Assembly (NCBI GenBank): GCA_902782705.1
Contig: CACZOL010000007.1
Span: forward strand, 1 to 12,239
Length of the DNA stretch: 12,239 nucleotides
Source: an uncultured Selenomonadaceae bacterium
GTDB taxonomy: Bacteria > Bacillota > Negativicutes > Selenomonadales > Selenomonadaceae
Direction: 5' to 3'
Positions 12,059 to 12,239 of the stretch are shown here, piece after piece. Position numbers and translations under genes: made by a program. The notes below the pieces were generated by a model. It was not told where the DNA came from. It worked only from the letters and a program-made list of their open reading frames with translations, and did no database searches. The stretch's first letter is position 1, and each line of letters begins with the position of its first letter.

Positions 12059-12239
12059 TCAGTCGTCGCCGTGTGTCTTCCTGTGCTCCATATAAAGCTT
12101 CGTCTCGGAAACGATGACCGACGAAAGCATGATCAGCGCGATCAAGTTCGGAATCGCCATCAGGCCGTTCACGATATCGGCGAGAATCCAAATCGCCTCG
12201 AGCTTCAGGAACGCGCCGGACGCAATCAGCACGATAAAA
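12059..12239 (-). CDS. C-terminus of AGCS-family sodium:alanine-type symporter (partial)
   Basis: Only the last 59 codons are present; the gene runs off the right edge. The frame reads GAFLKLEAIWILADIVNGLM, then AIPNLIALIMLSSVIVSETKLY and a short charged tail ending HGDD. The pattern (A)DxxNGLMAxPNLIALxxLS followed by ET is characteristic of the last transmembrane helices of alanine/glycine:cation symporters (AGCS, AlsT/AgcS type), which import small neutral amino acids with sodium. The exact substrate cannot be read from this end. The stop TGA is at 12059-12061 and the gene converges on the MFS/spermidine-synthase-like gene through a shared hairpin. Confidence 0.88.
   Translation of the reverse strand, partial: FIVLIASGAFLKLEAIWILADIVNGLMAIPNLIALIMLSSVIVSETKLYMEHRKTHGDD

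Noticed and set aside
11991..12191. Minus-strand 66-codon frame at the right edge
   Set aside because: It is Arg- and Asp-rich and overlaps, out of frame, the clear symporter C-terminus, which matches a known family pattern.
1..12239. CRISPR arrays, insertion sequences, prophage or defence genes
   Set aside because: No regularly spaced direct repeats, transposase or integrase motifs, or defence-type domains were seen on either strand.

Overview
The window looks like an ordinary core-genome segment from a moderately GC-rich diderm Firmicute, most probably a Negativicute (Selenomonas-like). This is an inference from gene content: Firmicute-style MurA, PriA and unimodular QueF, an ArnT/PMT-type membrane glycosyltransferase directly behind murA, a fused membrane/spermidine-synthase-like protein, and an AGCS amino-acid symporter. 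Promoters often have extended -10 (TGn) elements. No insertion sequence, prophage, CRISPR array, toxin-antitoxin pair or defence island is visible.

Layout, left to right. A tRNA-Ser(GCU) gene with encoded CCA lies on the minus strand (45-133), with its own promoter and a terminator hairpin at the left edge. Next on the minus strand is an orphan polytopic membrane protein (248-1222). It resembles the membrane sensor modules of GGDEF/EAL proteins but has no output domain. Divergent from it is a small YbjN-like protein (1432-1896, +) behind two tandem extended -10 promoters, closed by a strong terminator. Then come minus-strand genes in transcription order: a PAS-GGDEF-EAL protein (7211 to 5505), queF (5518 to 5027, overlapping it by 14 nt), a nitroreductase-family flavoprotein (5014 to 4463), a terminator, and priA (4374 to 1963). 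Upstream of that unit, and separated by a symmetric terminator, is a murA plus ArnT-like transferase operon (10075 to 7352). Divergent from murA is a fused MFS/spermidine-synthase-like gene (10389-11996, +). It converges through a shared hairpin with the C-terminal end of a sodium:alanine-type symporter (12059-12239, minus, cut by the window edge).

How the genes relate. The PAS-GGDEF-EAL protein has a degenerate GGDEF site (DSDEF) and an intact EAL site, so it is probably a c-di-GMP phosphodiesterase with a regulatory GGDEF. It is translationally coupled to queF, the reductase that makes preQ1 for tRNA queuosine. MurA and the ArnT-like enzyme pair peptidoglycan precursor synthesis with an envelope glycosyl-transfer step.

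The most unusual non-coding signal lies in the murA leader (10076-10240). Between a good murA promoter (TTGCCA-17-TACACT, extended -10) and the murA start there are two perfect DnaA boxes (TTATCCACA), 23 bp apart, plus three degenerate copies, all in the same orientation. This suggests DnaA control of murA, or a DnaA-titrating or origin-like locus. No wholly novel multi-gene system is evident. The items most worth a second look are the DnaA-box cluster, the orphan sensor-like membrane protein, and the tandem promoter/inverted-repeat architecture before the YbjN-like gene.
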